Below are positions 19,248 through 28,781 of a DNA stretch of 64,000 nucleotides, piece by piece (within the stretch, counting starts at the first letter, position 1; every line of letters begins with the position of its first letter). Below the pieces are notes generated by a model. It saw only the letters and a list, made by a program, of their open reading frames with translations. It ran no database searches and was not told where the DNA came from. This DNA comes from Rhodospirillaceae bacterium (GTDB lineage: Bacteria; Pseudomonadota; Alphaproteobacteria; Dongiales; Dongiaceae), in contig JADJQM010000001.1 of the NCBI GenBank assembly GCA_016712715.1, forward strand, positions 1,569,001 to 1,633,000. The letters run 5' to 3'. A program made the position numbers and the translations under genes.

Positions 19248-19729
19248 TTTTGCCATTTGAAACTCGGCATCTCTTCGAGAAAGAGATCGCTTGATATCAG
19301 AACGATCAGGCGGAACACGGCAGCAACCGGTACCAAAGCCTGTGTAGCCGTTCCAACGCCGTTCACCGCCAGTGTCACCACAACGACCTTACCCAGCGAG
19401 ATCCTGCGTTGCGCTAAACTGCTCTGCGATCAGTACAGCGATGACCCAATCTGATCGCGGCGAAGCGCGCCGACAAGCTGCTAGCGGTGAATTCGAAAGC
19501 CACCAAACGTGGATGCGGATAATCCGCGCTATTGTCGACACTCGTTGCGAAGCTCCAATCATGATTGGACGCCCGACTTAGCACCACATCGCTACATCAA
19601 GCTAGCTAACCTCGCCAGAGCGCGTATCGCATATGATGCAATCAAATAGTCTTTATTAATCGTCGCACAAAATTCTGGTCGGCACTTATCGCGTCATTTA
19701 TTGTTTAGTAATTAATGAGGAGCAAGACG
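19248..19729. other. 482-base gap behind the tRNA, AT-richer than the surroundings
   Basis: This region holds no gene I can support. Base composition falls towards the two unknown genes that follow, especially from about 19600. No integrase remnant and no copy of the tRNA 3' end was found. The last 20 bases hold GAGGAG, the ribosome site of the next gene. Confidence 0.5.
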
Positions 19730-20449
19730 ATGGCTGAACAGACACCACCCGATTGGGGCACTGACAAGCTGACGGCGTTCTTTGACACTGTACGTGGCAA
19801 TCAGTTCGCGACCTTCGTTCATAAAAAGCTGGCGGTTGCGAAGCTCATCGAAATCGATGCCTGCTTCCATACGATCGGTGAGAATCTTGCGAACAACAAA
19901 AGCCAAGTGGCAGCGCTTCTCCTGCTCCGCTGTCACTCCGCTTTCAAGACAGCCGCAGGACATGCCATGGCAGGCGCAACAGTCGAGACATTCGTCATGT
20001 GTCGAGCGATGTTGGAGCAAGCATCTTACGGCCTTCATATTCACTCTCACGCTGACTTGGCCGAGATATGGCTAAAACGCCACGACGATGACGCCGCAAT
20101 GAAAGCGTCAAAGAATCGCTTCAAGCAGGCCGATATCGTCGCAAGCATTCACGCCAAAGATAGCAAGGCGGCAGACCTATATGAACGCTTCTATCAAGAG
20201 TGTATTGACTTTGGCGCCCACCCGAATGAACGCAGCGTCACGGGCGCCCTCACGATGGAAGAAGGCGAGAAAGAAACCATCTTGCAGCAAGTCTATCTGC
20301 AAGGTGATGGCCTGGCACTGGACAACGCCCTCAAAAGCCTAGCAAGGATGGGTCTCTGCTGTCTGTTCATTTTCGCGAATGTATTCACGGAACGCTATAA
20401 GCTGCTTGGCCTAGAGCAACGCATTCATGCCTTGCGCCAGGGGCTATAG
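19730..20449 (+). CDS. unknown helical protein, 239 aa, low GC
   Basis: The protein is not assigned with confidence. GAGGAG lies seven bases before the ATG at 19730. It is almost entirely helical: 'KLIEIDACFHTIGENLANNKSQVAALLLLRCHSAFKTAAGHAMAG' is broken by 'VETFVMCRAMLEQASYGLHIH', and 'AEIWLKRHDDDAAMKASKNRF' follows. The R-x-M-x-E...dpe-ia-x-W layout is reminiscent of DUF5677-type proteins. No signal peptide; no catalytic motif is obvious. Its stop is 4 bases before the next gene, so both are expressed together. Codon use and GC are clearly unlike the neighbours, suggesting transfer. Confidence 0.7.
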   Translation: MAEQTPPDWGTDKLTAFFDTVRGNQFATFVHKKLAVAKLIEIDACFHTIGENLANNKSQVAALLLLRCHSAFKTAAGHAMAGATVETFVMCRAMLEQASYGLHIHSHADLAEIWLKRHDDDAAMKASKNRFKQADIVASIHAKDSKAADLYERFYQECIDFGAHPNERSVTGALTMEEGEKETILQQVYLQGDGLALDNALKSLARMGLCCLFIFANVFTERYKLLGLEQRIHALRQGL

Positions 20450-20453
20450 TGTC

Positions 20454-21320
20454 ATGGCAAAAGCGCCTCAACTGCCCGACTTCAACGACATGGAACTGGA
20501 GGTCATCTTCTTGACCGTGATCTGGGACATGATCGACGGCATGGTCAACAATGACATGCTTCGCATCCTCGGCGAAGATCCAAACAAAGAGGTGAGATTT
20601 CAAACGAGCGCGCACAGCACCTACTTCAACATCCTCTTAGTCGATTTCCTGTCACCGCAGTTCATCAATAAGAAGACTCCGCACGACAACTATCTCGATT
20701 GCCTCAAGGCGATATGCGCAGCGCCCCAGTTCGAAATGGACAAACGCATTGTTCCACTAACCAACGTGACAGCAGAGTTTCAAGCGTGGCTCACCACCAA
20801 CGTTCAATTTGAAAAGATATGGTTTCCGACCATCGGCCTTGAAGCTGACTTCAAAATGACAATGCACGAGCTATTGAAGATATGTGGCAATATCGCCAAG
20901 CATAACTTCACGAGGTTAACGGGATGCGGTCGTGACTTCTGTGACATTCTAGAGCGCAACAACGTCAAGATTGACCAGATGCAGGCCTTGATGATCTTCG
21001 AAGAGTTTTGGGAACAGTTCCATGATGACGTGTTCCACTACCATTCAAGTACAATATGCGAGTTCTTGAACAACATTCGTATCGCAATTTGGACCTATCT
21101 GTTGGGTCAGCAACGCAAGACGTTTGTCTCGACGCCCACCAAAGAGATACCGACCCTCTATCGCTATGACGAGCCGGTAGAGATCAAGGATGAATATGTC
21201 CAGCATCTATATTGGCGCCTGATGGATAAGGCCAAGCACGGCCCCTATATTCAAGAGTTCAAGGTGACGCCGATGCTTAAGAAGCGGTATCAGCCAGAGG
21301 TCGCGAAGGCGAAGCCATAG
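20454..21320 (+). CDS. unknown protein, 288 aa, low GC, partner of the preceding gene
   Basis: The family is not recognised. The ATG at 20454 follows the stop of the previous gene by 4 bases. The protein is soluble and aromatic-rich, with helical stretches ('ELEVIFLTVIWDMIDGMVNNDML', 'FKMTMHELLKICGNIAKHNFTRL', 'MIFEEFWEQFHDDVFHY') and a basic C-terminus. 'GNIAKHNFTRL' is reminiscent of HEPN-like or abortive-infection-type helices, but this is only an impression. Sampled line 20821-20880 has 28 of 60 G/C, well below the flanking genes. Confidence 0.7.
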   Translation: MAKAPQLPDFNDMELEVIFLTVIWDMIDGMVNNDMLRILGEDPNKEVRFQTSAHSTYFNILLVDFLSPQFINKKTPHDNYLDCLKAICAAPQFEMDKRIVPLTNVTAEFQAWLTTNVQFEKIWFPTIGLEADFKMTMHELLKICGNIAKHNFTRLTGCGRDFCDILERNNVKIDQMQALMIFEEFWEQFHDDVFHYHSSTICEFLNNIRIAIWTYLLGQQRKTFVSTPTKEIPTLYRYDEPVEIKDEYVQHLYWRLMDKAKHGPYIQEFKVTPMLKKRYQPEVAKAKP

Positions 21321-21387
21321 TGGCAACAATACAGAGATAATTTTCTACTCCATCCTAGTCCGTTTCGCTCCCATTCCCCGCACGTCG

Positions 21388-21639
21388 CTACCTGCTCGAC
21401 TTCGACAGCTTCAACCGGAAGAACTTCTCGACCTTCCGCATTTCCGTGGCGATCTGGTCTGCGGGCGCGCCCTCGCCTTCCTGGTACTCCTGGAATTCCT
21501 TCTCGACGTCGTTCCAGCTCACACCGGCCTTCATCAGATCGGCACGCAGGGTCTTCGCGCGCTTGTCATCCATCGGGTTGCCGGCAAACGCACCATCGGC
21601 ACGGCTGAAGCAGCCGGAAATCTTCTCTATCCAATTCAT
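21388..21639 (-). CDS. small hypothetical protein, 83 aa
   Basis: The product is unknown. It is a small charged helical protein starting 'MNWIEKISGCFSRADGAF', followed by a region rich in Lys/Glu ('VSWNDVEKEFQEYQEGEGAP') and ending in 'KFFRLKLSKSSR'. GC content matches the chromosome, so it is not part of the low-GC pair that ends 68 bases away on the other strand. Confidence 0.55.
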   Translation of the reverse strand: MNWIEKISGCFSRADGAFAGNPMDDKRAKTLRADLMKAGVSWNDVEKEFQEYQEGEGAPADQIATEMRKVEKFFRLKLSKSSR

Positions 21640-21734
21640 TACAATATCCCATCAAAAATGCAGATCTCACGCGCCGCCATAAATCGCGGGCGCGGCCATC
21701 ATAGCATCTTGGGGCGCAGGCAGTCGGGCAATCG

Positions 21735-22703
21735 CTACCCCACACTCCGCTTTGCCGCGCGGCGCTTGCGGTAGGCGGCGAATTGGGTGTCGGCGAGGAC
21801 GCCGATGAGGATGACCGAGCCCATCACGGCGAAGTTGAGCGAGCTTGGGATGCCCAGCAGATTGACCAGGTTCTGCAAGACCTGGAGCAGGATGGCGCCC
21901 AGCACGACGCCAACCACAGAACCTTCGCCACCGCGCAGCGAGAAGCCGCCCAGCACCGCCGCGGCAATCGCGTAGAGTTCGTAGAAATTGCCGTGGGATG
22001 AGGGGGAGATCGAGCGGGTGTACATCGCAAAGAAGATGGCTGCGATCGCGGTCAGCAACCCGCAGATCACATAGGCTGCGACGATCACCTGCTTCGTCGG
22101 GATGCCGGAATAGCGCGCCGCCTCCTCGTTCTTGCCGACCGCATAGAGATAGCGCCCGAAGACCGAGCGGTGCAGCACCACCCACATGATGGCGGCCACC
22201 ACCAGCATGGCGATGAAGGCATGGGGCACGCCGTAGAGGCGCCCGGTGGTCAGCCATTCAAGCGTCGGGAAGCTCACGCCGAAGCCGAAGCCGGCGGTGG
22301 CATCCGCCGTGTAGAAGCGTGCCACCCCGCGATAGATGAGCAACCCACAGAGGGTCACGATGAAGGGCTGCAAATTCATCCGCGTGATGAGGAGACCGTG
22401 GATGAGGCCGAACAGCATGCCCAGCACCAGCATGAGGAGGAGTGCCGCCGGCCAGGCCATCTCATAGGTCACCATGAGGTCAACGAACAGCACGCCCAGC
22501 AGGGCGATGATCGAGCCCACCGACAATTCGATGCCGCCGGTGATGATCACGAAGGCCTGGCCGATGGCAAAGAGGCCGAACAGCCCCACCAGATTGGCCG
22601 TGTTGCCGAGATTGATCGGCGACAGGAACAAGGGGTTGATGAGCGCCACCACCGTGCCCACCACCAGGATGAGGATGAGCAGGCCGATATCTTTCTTGAT
22701 CAT
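21735..22703 (-). CDS. sugar ABC transporter permease (RbsC type)
   Basis: A 322-aa permease of the ribose/xylose/galactose importer class (CUT2), with 8-10 hydrophobic segments. 'AIGQAFVIITGGIELSVGSIIAL' (about 47-69) is the family's signature region and 'GKNEEAARYSGIPTKQVIVAAYVICG' is the cytoplasmic EAA-like loop that contacts the ATPase. It overlaps the ATPase gene by 4 bases (ATGA). It works with the ATPase and the periplasmic binding protein of the same operon; the substrate is most likely a sugar, judged by family. Confidence 0.93.
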   Translation of the reverse strand: MIKKDIGLLILILVVGTVVALINPLFLSPINLGNTANLVGLFGLFAIGQAFVIITGGIELSVGSIIALLGVLFVDLMVTYEMAWPAALLLMLVLGMLFGLIHGLLITRMNLQPFIVTLCGLLIYRGVARFYTADATAGFGFGVSFPTLEWLTTGRLYGVPHAFIAMLVVAAIMWVVLHRSVFGRYLYAVGKNEEAARYSGIPTKQVIVAAYVICGLLTAIAAIFFAMYTRSISPSSHGNFYELYAIAAAVLGGFSLRGGEGSVVGVVLGAILLQVLQNLVNLLGIPSSLNFAVMGSVILIGVLADTQFAAYRKRRAAKRSVG

Positions 22704-24235
22704 GCGGTAGTGGTCCCCCCGATTGTCCCCAGCGTGGTCCTGTGGCCGACGGCCAGTTGCAGCACATTGTGTTCGTTGAAATCGGCGCGTTCGAGAAAGC
22801 CGCTGATGCGCCCTTCATGCATGACGGCGATGCGGTCGCTGACACCGATCACCTCCTCCATGTCGCTGGAGATCATCAGGATGGCGACACCCGCATCGGC
22901 GAGGTCGCGCAGCATGCGGTAGATATCCGTCTTGGCACCCACATCGATGCCGCGCGTCGGCTCGTCGCAGATGAGGAGGCGCGGCTTCATCGAGAGCCAT
23001 TTCGCCAGCACCACCTTCTGCTGGTTGCCGCCAGACAGCGACCCCGTCTCGGTCCCGACATTTGGTGCCCGGATATGCAATCGCTGGCGCTGCTGTTCGG
23101 CATTGGCGGTCACACGCCCATCCTGCACCAGACCGTTGCTGGCATAGGCCAGGAGATCGGGCAGCGAAATATTCTCCGCGATCGACATGTCGAGCAGCAG
23201 GCCTGACCGCTTGCGATCCTCCGGCACCAGGAAGATCCCTTGCGCGATCGCCTCGCGCGGTGTCCTGATCTCGACCGGCGCGCCGTCGAGCAGGATCTGC
23301 CCGCCCAGCAGCTTGTCGATGCCGAATATCGTGCGCGCCAACTCCGTCCGGCCCGCGCCGATGAGGCCAGCCAGCCCCAGAATCTCACCTCGCCGCACCT
23401 GCAGCGACACGGGATGATCCGGATAGGTCTCGGTCCGCGCCTCGGCAATCTCCAGCACATGGGCGCCTGGCGGACTGGCCGGCGGCAGATAAAGCGATTT
23501 CAGATCGCGGCCGATCATCAGGCGGATCATCTCGCCATGGGTGACATGCACCTTGTCGAGATGCCCGACGACATGCCCGTCGCGCAGCACAATCACTCGG
23601 TCAGCGCATTCGGTGAGTTCGTTGAGCCGGTGGGAGATGAAAATGACGCTCACCCCCTTGGCCTTGAGGTCCGCGATGATGCCGAGCAGCCGCTCGGTCT
23701 CGCTCAAGGTCAGGCTCGAGGTCGGCTCGTCCATGATGATGAGCCGCGCATCCAGCGACAGCGCCTTGATGATCTCGAGCAATTGCCGCTGGCCGATCGA
23801 GAGATCGGAGACCATCGTGTCCGGCTTGAAGTCGACATCGAGGAGCTCGAAATAGGGCTTGGCCCGCGCATAAAGCGCCTTGCGGTCGATGAGCCGCAGC
23901 GGCCCGCCATAAAGCGGCTCGCGGCCGATAAAGACATTGGCCGCGGCGTCCAGATTATCGAACAGATTGAGTTCCTGGTGCACGAAGGCAATGCCGGCCA
24001 GGATTGCATCCGGCACGGTGAGTGCCGCGCGTGCCACGCCATCGACATGGATCTGCCCGGAACTGGGCTCCACGACGCCGCCCAGGATCTTCATGAGCGT
24101 CGACTTCCCGGCACCATTCTCCCCCACCAGCCCGATGACTTCGCCGGGAGCGACGGAGAGCGAGACCTTCGACAGGGCGGTCACCCCGGGATAGGTCTTG
24201 GTGATGTCGGTCAGTCGCAGGAACGGGTCAGCCAT
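22700..24235 (-). CDS. sugar ABC transporter ATP-binding protein (RbsA type)
   Basis: A 511-aa double ABC ATPase. The first half has Walker A 'GENGAGKST', signature 'LSIGQRQLLEI' and Walker B 'LIIMDEPTSSL'. The second half has a degenerate Walker A ('GLIGAGRTELA'), signature 'LSGGNQQKVVLAKWL' and Walker B 'LLICDEPTRGID'. This is the RbsA/XylG/MglA layout, powering a CUT2 sugar importer. The start at 24235 ('MADPFLRLTDITKTY') fits the family; an ATG at 24265 is also open. Confidence 0.93.
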   Translation of the reverse strand: MADPFLRLTDITKTYPGVTALSKVSLSVAPGEVIGLVGENGAGKSTLMKILGGVVEPSSGQIHVDGVARAALTVPDAILAGIAFVHQELNLFDNLDAAANVFIGREPLYGGPLRLIDRKALYARAKPYFELLDVDFKPDTMVSDLSIGQRQLLEIIKALSLDARLIIMDEPTSSLTLSETERLLGIIADLKAKGVSVIFISHRLNELTECADRVIVLRDGHVVGHLDKVHVTHGEMIRLMIGRDLKSLYLPPASPPGAHVLEIAEARTETYPDHPVSLQVRRGEILGLAGLIGAGRTELARTIFGIDKLLGGQILLDGAPVEIRTPREAIAQGIFLVPEDRKRSGLLLDMSIAENISLPDLLAYASNGLVQDGRVTANAEQQRQRLHIRAPNVGTETGSLSGGNQQKVVLAKWLSMKPRLLICDEPTRGIDVGAKTDIYRMLRDLADAGVAILMISSDMEEVIGVSDRIAVMHEGRISGFLERADFNEHNVLQLAVGHRTTLGTIGGTTTA

Positions 24236-24314
24236 CGCGCGTTCGCCCCGCACATGCCGTCGCAATAGTGATCAATGCCAAGTGGGTCTGCAAGGGGGGG
24301 CGGTTGCAAAGAGG

Positions 24315-24346
24315 GTGCTGGCGCGTGGAACCATACGCGCCAGCAC
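24315..24346 (-). promoter_or_regulatory. intercistronic stem-loop between binding-protein and ATPase genes
   Basis: A perfect 12-bp stem (GTGCTGGCGCGT with ACGCGCCAGCAC, loop of 8) lies between the binding-protein stop and the ATPase start. Such hairpins often protect the 5' binding-protein transcript and lower downstream expression, as known for malE-malF. Confidence 0.6.
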
Positions 24347-24371
24347 ATCCGCTCGGCAAATCAGTGGGAGC

Positions 24372-25319
24372 TTACTTGCCGAGGGTCGCTTTCAGATTGG
24401 CTTCGAATTCCTCGACATTGCCTTTGTCGATGATCTTGGTCGGCACGATGATCAGCTTGTCGGCCGGGATCTGCGACTTGTCGCCTTCGAGGTAGGCGGC
24501 CATCAGCTTCATGCCCTGATAGCCCCATTCGAACGGCTGCTGCACGACGGTGCCGGCAAAGCTGCCATCCTTCACCGCACCCAGGGTGATCGGGTCTTCG
24601 TCAAAGGCGATGACCGTGATCTGGCCCAGTTTGCCGGCAGCCTGCAGCGCTTCATAGATCTTGGGCGGGTTGTATGAATAGAACCCGACCATGCAGTTGA
24701 TTTCCGGGTTGGCGGCCAGCACGTCATCGACATTGCTGCGGGCCCGGGCGAAATCGACATCGTCGCCGCGTACGTCAACGAGCTCGATCCCCTTGCCTTC
24801 CACCGCCTGTTTGAAGCCGGCAATGCGTTCCTTGGCATTGTCGGCGCCGAGGAAGCCGACGAAGCCCATGCATTTGGCGCCACCCGGCAAGGCCTTCACC
24901 GCCACCTCACCGGCCTGCACCCCGGCCAGCGTGTTGGAGGAGCCGAGATAGGCGATGCGGTTGCTGTCCGGCGCGTCGCTATCGGTGGTGAACAGCGGCA
25001 CTTGGCCTGCGATGCGGTTGAAGGCATCGATCGAGGTCTTGGGATCGACCGAGGAAATCATGATGGCATCGGTGCCGGCGGCGACGAGATCGTCCATCAG
25101 TGCGTTCTGCAACGCGGCCGTACCTTGTGCGGGATATTTGAACTGCAGCTCATAATTCGGCAATTCTGCCTGCGCCTTCTTCACGCCGGCTTCCGCGAGC
25201 TTCCAGAAATCGGAGGCGGCATTGACGACAAATGCCAGCTGCTTCTTCTCCTGCGCCATCGCCTGCGAGGCCGACAGCGCCAGGGCAATCGAGACGGCTG
25301 CTGAAATGATGATCTTCAC
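24372..25319 (-). CDS. periplasmic sugar-binding protein (ribose-binding type)
   Basis: A 315-aa exported protein with a signal peptide ('IIISAAVSIALALSASQAMAQ') and the type I periplasmic binding fold: 'AFVVNAASDFWKLAEAGVKKAQAEL', 'DAIMISSVDPKT', 'LFTTDSDAPDSNRIAYLG' and 'FAGTVVQQPFEWGYQGMKLM', as in RbsB-like proteins. GTG start with GGGAGGT four bases upstream. First gene of the importer operon, divergent from the LacI regulator, so probably the specificity component and controlled by it. Confidence 0.93.
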   Translation of the reverse strand: MKIIISAAVSIALALSASQAMAQEKKQLAFVVNAASDFWKLAEAGVKKAQAELPNYELQFKYPAQGTAALQNALMDDLVAAGTDAIMISSVDPKTSIDAFNRIAGQVPLFTTDSDAPDSNRIAYLGSSNTLAGVQAGEVAVKALPGGAKCMGFVGFLGADNAKERIAGFKQAVEGKGIELVDVRGDDVDFARARSNVDDVLAANPEINCMVGFYSYNPPKIYEALQAAGKLGQITVIAFDEDPITLGAVKDGSFAGTVVQQPFEWGYQGMKLMAAYLEGDKSQIPADKLIIVPTKIIDKGNVEEFEANLKATLGK

Positions 25320-25548
25320 GAGTACCTCCCATTGAGATTGTTTGGTGACGGGTCGTCCGCGAGCGTTCTATGCGCCGCTTTTCAAGAGTGTTCCACCGGT
25401 GCTAATATCTCGTCAACCGGAAATATCATACAAATCAAAAATCAGTAAAAACAATATGTTGCATCTGCTAATATGCGCATGATGTTGGGCGGGGGGATGG
25501 TACGGCAATGTCTTTTGAATCAAGCTGGTTACGGCCGATAAGGTCCCG
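25320..25548. promoter_or_regulatory. divergent control region between sugar importer and LacI regulator
   Basis: A 229-base AT-rich region containing both promoters. A short perfect palindrome, CACCGGTG (25394-25401), lies upstream of the binding-protein gene and could be part of a LacI-type operator. No longer operator could be defined by eye. Confidence 0.4.
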
Positions 25549-26652
25549 ATGAACGCCGTCAAGAAGCCACCCCGGAAACCCGCTGCGGCGCAGCAGAAGG
25601 CCTCCCCTTCCGTCAACCGCCAGCGTGGCTCGACCCAGCGCGGCCCCACCATGACCGACATCGCAGCGCTTGCCGGCGTGTCGCAGACAACCGTGTCCCT
25701 GGTGCTCAATGACGCCATGGGGGCACGCCTCTCCAGCGAAACCCGGCAGCGGGTGCTGGATGCCGCGAAGGCACTCGGCTATCGCCTGATCCGGCGTGGC
25801 CCGGCCCGTCCCTCGACCACCGATGCGACGGTCATCGGCTTCATGGTCGACGAGATGTCGACCGATCCCTGGTGCGCCATCGCCCTTGACGGTGTCCGCG
25901 AGAAGGCCTGGGAGTTCGGCCTCACCGTCAGCATCGCGGTGACGCGTGGCGATGCCGAAATGGAACAGGCCGCCCTGGCGCAGTTCCGCAACCAGCCGAT
26001 GCTCGGCCTCATCTACGGCACCATCCAGACGCGCGCGATCACGCCGTCGCCGGCCTTTGCCAATCTACCCACGATCCTCCTCAACTGCTACGCGGCCGAT
26101 CGCTCGCTGCCGTCGATCGCACCGGGCGAGATGTTGGGCGGGCGCGCGGCGACGGAGCGCCTGATCAGCGCCGGCCACACGCGGATCGGCCTCATCGAAG
26201 GCGAGGTGTGGATGGACGCCATGCGCGACCGCCTCAAGGGCTATCGCCAGGCGCTCACCAGTCACGAGATTCCGTTCGACGCCACGCTCGTGCGGCCGGG
26301 CAATTGGGAACCTTCGGCCGGCTATGAACAGACCCATGCCCTGATGAAGCTGAAGAAGCCACCCACGGCGATCTTCTGTGCCAACGACCTCATGGCGCTG
26401 GGCTGTTTCGAGGCGCTGAAGGAACTGGGCCTGCGCATCCCCGCGGACGTCGCGGTGATCGGCTATGATGATCGCGAGATCGCCCAGTTCATGCGCCCAC
26501 CGCTCACCACCATGCTGCTGCCACATTTCGAGATGGGGATGCTCGCTGCCGAATATCTGGTCGACCATGCCGGTCGGCCCGAAAGACGCCCCGCACAGAC
26601 CAAGGTCGAATGTCCGCTGGTCGAGCGCGCATCCGTCGTGAATCAAGACTGA
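25549..26652 (+). CDS. LacI-family transcriptional regulator
   Basis: A 367-aa repressor. After a basic, Pro/Ala-rich N-terminal extension of about 30 residues comes the LacI helix-turn-helix ('TMTDIAALAGVSQTTVSLVLND', about 34-55) and hinge ('RVLDAAKALGYR'), then the sugar-binding core ('VIGFMVDEMSTDPWCAIALDG', 'RLISAGHTRIGLIEGE', 'PTAIFCANDLMALGCFEAL', 'VAVIGYDDREIAQFMRPPLTT'). It is divergent from the sugar importer, which is the natural target. Confidence 0.95.
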   Translation: MNAVKKPPRKPAAAQQKASPSVNRQRGSTQRGPTMTDIAALAGVSQTTVSLVLNDAMGARLSSETRQRVLDAAKALGYRLIRRGPARPSTTDATVIGFMVDEMSTDPWCAIALDGVREKAWEFGLTVSIAVTRGDAEMEQAALAQFRNQPMLGLIYGTIQTRAITPSPAFANLPTILLNCYAADRSLPSIAPGEMLGGRAATERLISAGHTRIGLIEGEVWMDAMRDRLKGYRQALTSHEIPFDATLVRPGNWEPSAGYEQTHALMKLKKPPTAIFCANDLMALGCFEALKELGLRIPADVAVIGYDDREIAQFMRPPLTTMLLPHFEMGMLAAEYLVDHAGRPERRPAQTKVECPLVERASVVNQD

Positions 26653-26669
26653 CGTCACAGGAGGATAAG

Positions 26670-27650
26670 ATGCTGCTGCTGGTTACCGGGGCCACCGGCA
26701 AGGTCGGCGCTTCGCTGATCGCCGGATTGCTGCGCGACCCGCGCTGGGCAGGGGCCCGGATCCGGGCGCTGTGCCACAACCGCAGCCTCGCCCCCCATGA
26801 CCGGGTCGAGAGCGTCAAGGGCGACATCGCCGACCGCGCCAGCGTCGCGCATGCCATGGAAGGCGTCACCCATGTGGTGCATCTCGCGACCTGCAAGGAA
26901 GTGCCCGAGACGGTCATGGATGTCACCGTGAAGGGCCTGTTCTGGCTGCTTGAATCCTTCCGCCAGTCACCCACCGCCCGGCAGTTCATTCTCATCGGTG
27001 GCGATGCCGGGATCGGCCATTTCTTCTACGAACATGACGGGCCGATCACGGAAAGCACGCCACATCGGGCCTATCCCGGCTGCTATGCGCTCTCCAAGGT
27101 GCTGGAGGAAGTGATGCTGGAGCAGTTCCGCATCCAGTACGGCATCAACACCTGCTGCCTGCGCGCGCCCTGGATCATGGAGAAGGACGATTTTCGCTAC
27201 AGCCTGAGCTTCGGCGACGATCTCTTCGGCGGACCCGACTGGAAGACCATGGTGCCGCCGGAGGTAGCAGCCGCCTGCCGCCGGGACGGCACCGTACCTC
27301 TGCTGCGCGACGCCCATGGGCGCCCCTTGAAGCGGAACTTCGTCCATGTCGATGACCTGGTCGCGGCCATCCTGGCGGCCCTCGACAATCCGACTGCCGC
27401 AGGCCGGCTCTACAACATCGCCATGGATGTGCCGGTCGATTACGGCGAGGTGGTGACTTATCTCAAGGAGACCCGCGGCCTGCCGTCGATCGACATAGAG
27501 AGCCGCTACCACTCGACCTGGCTCGACAACAGCCGCGCCAGATTCGAACTCGGCTGGCGACCGCAATACGATCTGCCGAGGCTGATCGACGCCGCCTGGT
27601 CCTATCAACGCCCAGCCGATGATCCCCGTAAGGTTTGGTATCCCGGCTGA
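26670..27650 (+). CDS. NAD-dependent epimerase/dehydratase family protein
   Basis: A 326-aa extended short-chain dehydrogenase. The NAD-binding motif 'LLVTGATGKVGASLIAGLL' is at the N-terminus; the catalytic Tyr-x-x-x-Lys is 'YALSK' (about 145-149), preceded by 'LIGGDAGIGHF' in the strand that normally carries Ser/Thr. 'RNFVHVDDLVAAILAAL' is the family's C-terminal motif. GGAGGA is seven bases upstream of the ATG. It lies 17 bases after the LacI gene and may take part in metabolism of the imported sugar. Confidence 0.87.
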   Translation: MLLLVTGATGKVGASLIAGLLRDPRWAGARIRALCHNRSLAPHDRVESVKGDIADRASVAHAMEGVTHVVHLATCKEVPETVMDVTVKGLFWLLESFRQSPTARQFILIGGDAGIGHFFYEHDGPITESTPHRAYPGCYALSKVLEEVMLEQFRIQYGINTCCLRAPWIMEKDDFRYSLSFGDDLFGGPDWKTMVPPEVAAACRRDGTVPLLRDAHGRPLKRNFVHVDDLVAAILAALDNPTAAGRLYNIAMDVPVDYGEVVTYLKETRGLPSIDIESRYHSTWLDNSRARFELGWRPQYDLPRLIDAAWSYQRPADDPRKVWYPG

Positions 27651-27667
27651 GCGTTTGAAGAGGGGGT

Positions 27668-28610
27668 TTACTTCTTGCCGACCGACCAGGTCGCATACCA
27701 GCTCTTGAACAGCTTCAACTGGCTCTCGGCATAGTTTCGCTGGCTGTCGCTCAAGGCATCGGTCGCGTTGAAGTGCAGCGTGAAGGCCGGGCTGCCCTCC
27801 AGCACCATCAGGTATTTGTAGAACAGCACCAGATCGGGGCCTTCGTCGAAACTGGAGAGTACCCAGAGGGCCTTCTCGAGCTCCAACGCGTGCTGCCGCG
27901 CCGTGGCATCGCCGGCCGCCGCCCGCTCGCACAGGCTGACCAGATGCAGCACTTGCCCAGGCAACACGTTGCCGATGCCGGTGATGGCGCCGGCAGCACC
28001 GCAATTGACGAAGCCATGGAACACCTGCGTGTCGACGCCGACCATCAGGGTCAGCGACTTGTCGCGGCCGGTAATGTGCTGAGCTGCATAGCTCAAGGAC
28101 TCGGCGCCACCGAACTCCTTGAACCCGACCAGGTGCTTGTACTTGGCCTGCAGCTCGAAGAAGAGATCGGCCCTAGTCTCGAAGCCGTAATAGGGGCTGT
28201 TATAGATGACCGAGGGCAGATCGACCGCCGCTTCCAGGATGCCGGCGAAATGCGCGCGCTGGGCGGCGACCGAGGGGCCCCGCGACAGGACGCGCGGGAT
28301 GATCATCAGGCCATGGGCGCCGACCTTCTTGGCATGGGCGGCGAGCGCTGCCGCCCGCGCCGGGTTCTGGGCACCGGTGCCGACGATCACGCGGATGCCG
28401 GCCTTCACCAGACGTTCGACACCTTCCATGCGCTGTTCATCCGTCAGCAGCGGCCAATCGCCCATCGACCCGCAGTAAACGACGGCGGACATGCCGGCCT
28501 TGGTCAGTTCCTGCCCCTTTTGCACCAAGGCGTCAAAATCGGGCGTACGGTCTGCCTTGCAGGGGCGTCATCAGGGCGGGAATGCAGCCCCGGAAGATAT
28601 TGGCGGTCAC
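27668..28610 (-). pseudogene. DapA-family (dihydrodipicolinate synthase-like) aldolase, one-base frameshift
   Basis: A class I Schiff-base aldolase or lyase, about 313 aa if repaired. The DapA fold is seen in 'GMSAVVYCGSMGDWPLLTDEQR', 'VIVGTGAQNPARAAALAAHAK', Tyr in 'PSVIYNSPYYG' and the Schiff-base Lys in 'LVGFKEFGG'. The real N-terminus ('TANIFRGCIPALMTP') begins at GTG 28610 with AGGAG eight bases upstream, but the frame is broken by one extra base in the run of four G at 28562-28565. A shorter frame from 28528 lacks the first strand. The substrate is not clear; relatives act on 2-keto-3-deoxy sugar acids. Confidence 0.8.
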
Positions 28611-28781
28611 GCTGGCTTCTCCTGTTTGAGGTAAGGTCCTCAAATAAGGCCATCCGCCCCCCAAAGGCAACAAATGACGTGCGTTGCGACGGTGCCCACC
28701 TATCGGCCGATCCGGTCTGGTCCGATTGCCTGGATTTCGGCCCCGGCAAGCCTTTCTCGCCGACGCTCACCCACGCGAATA

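Noticed and set aside
19257..19454. 65-aa open frame behind the tRNA
   Set aside because: No ribosome site, no recognisable sequence and it begins only 10 bases after the tRNA end.
19248..21400. Integrated element at tRNA-Val with att sites
   Set aside because: No integrase, no second copy of the tRNA 3' end and no IS ends were found; only the composition shift remains.
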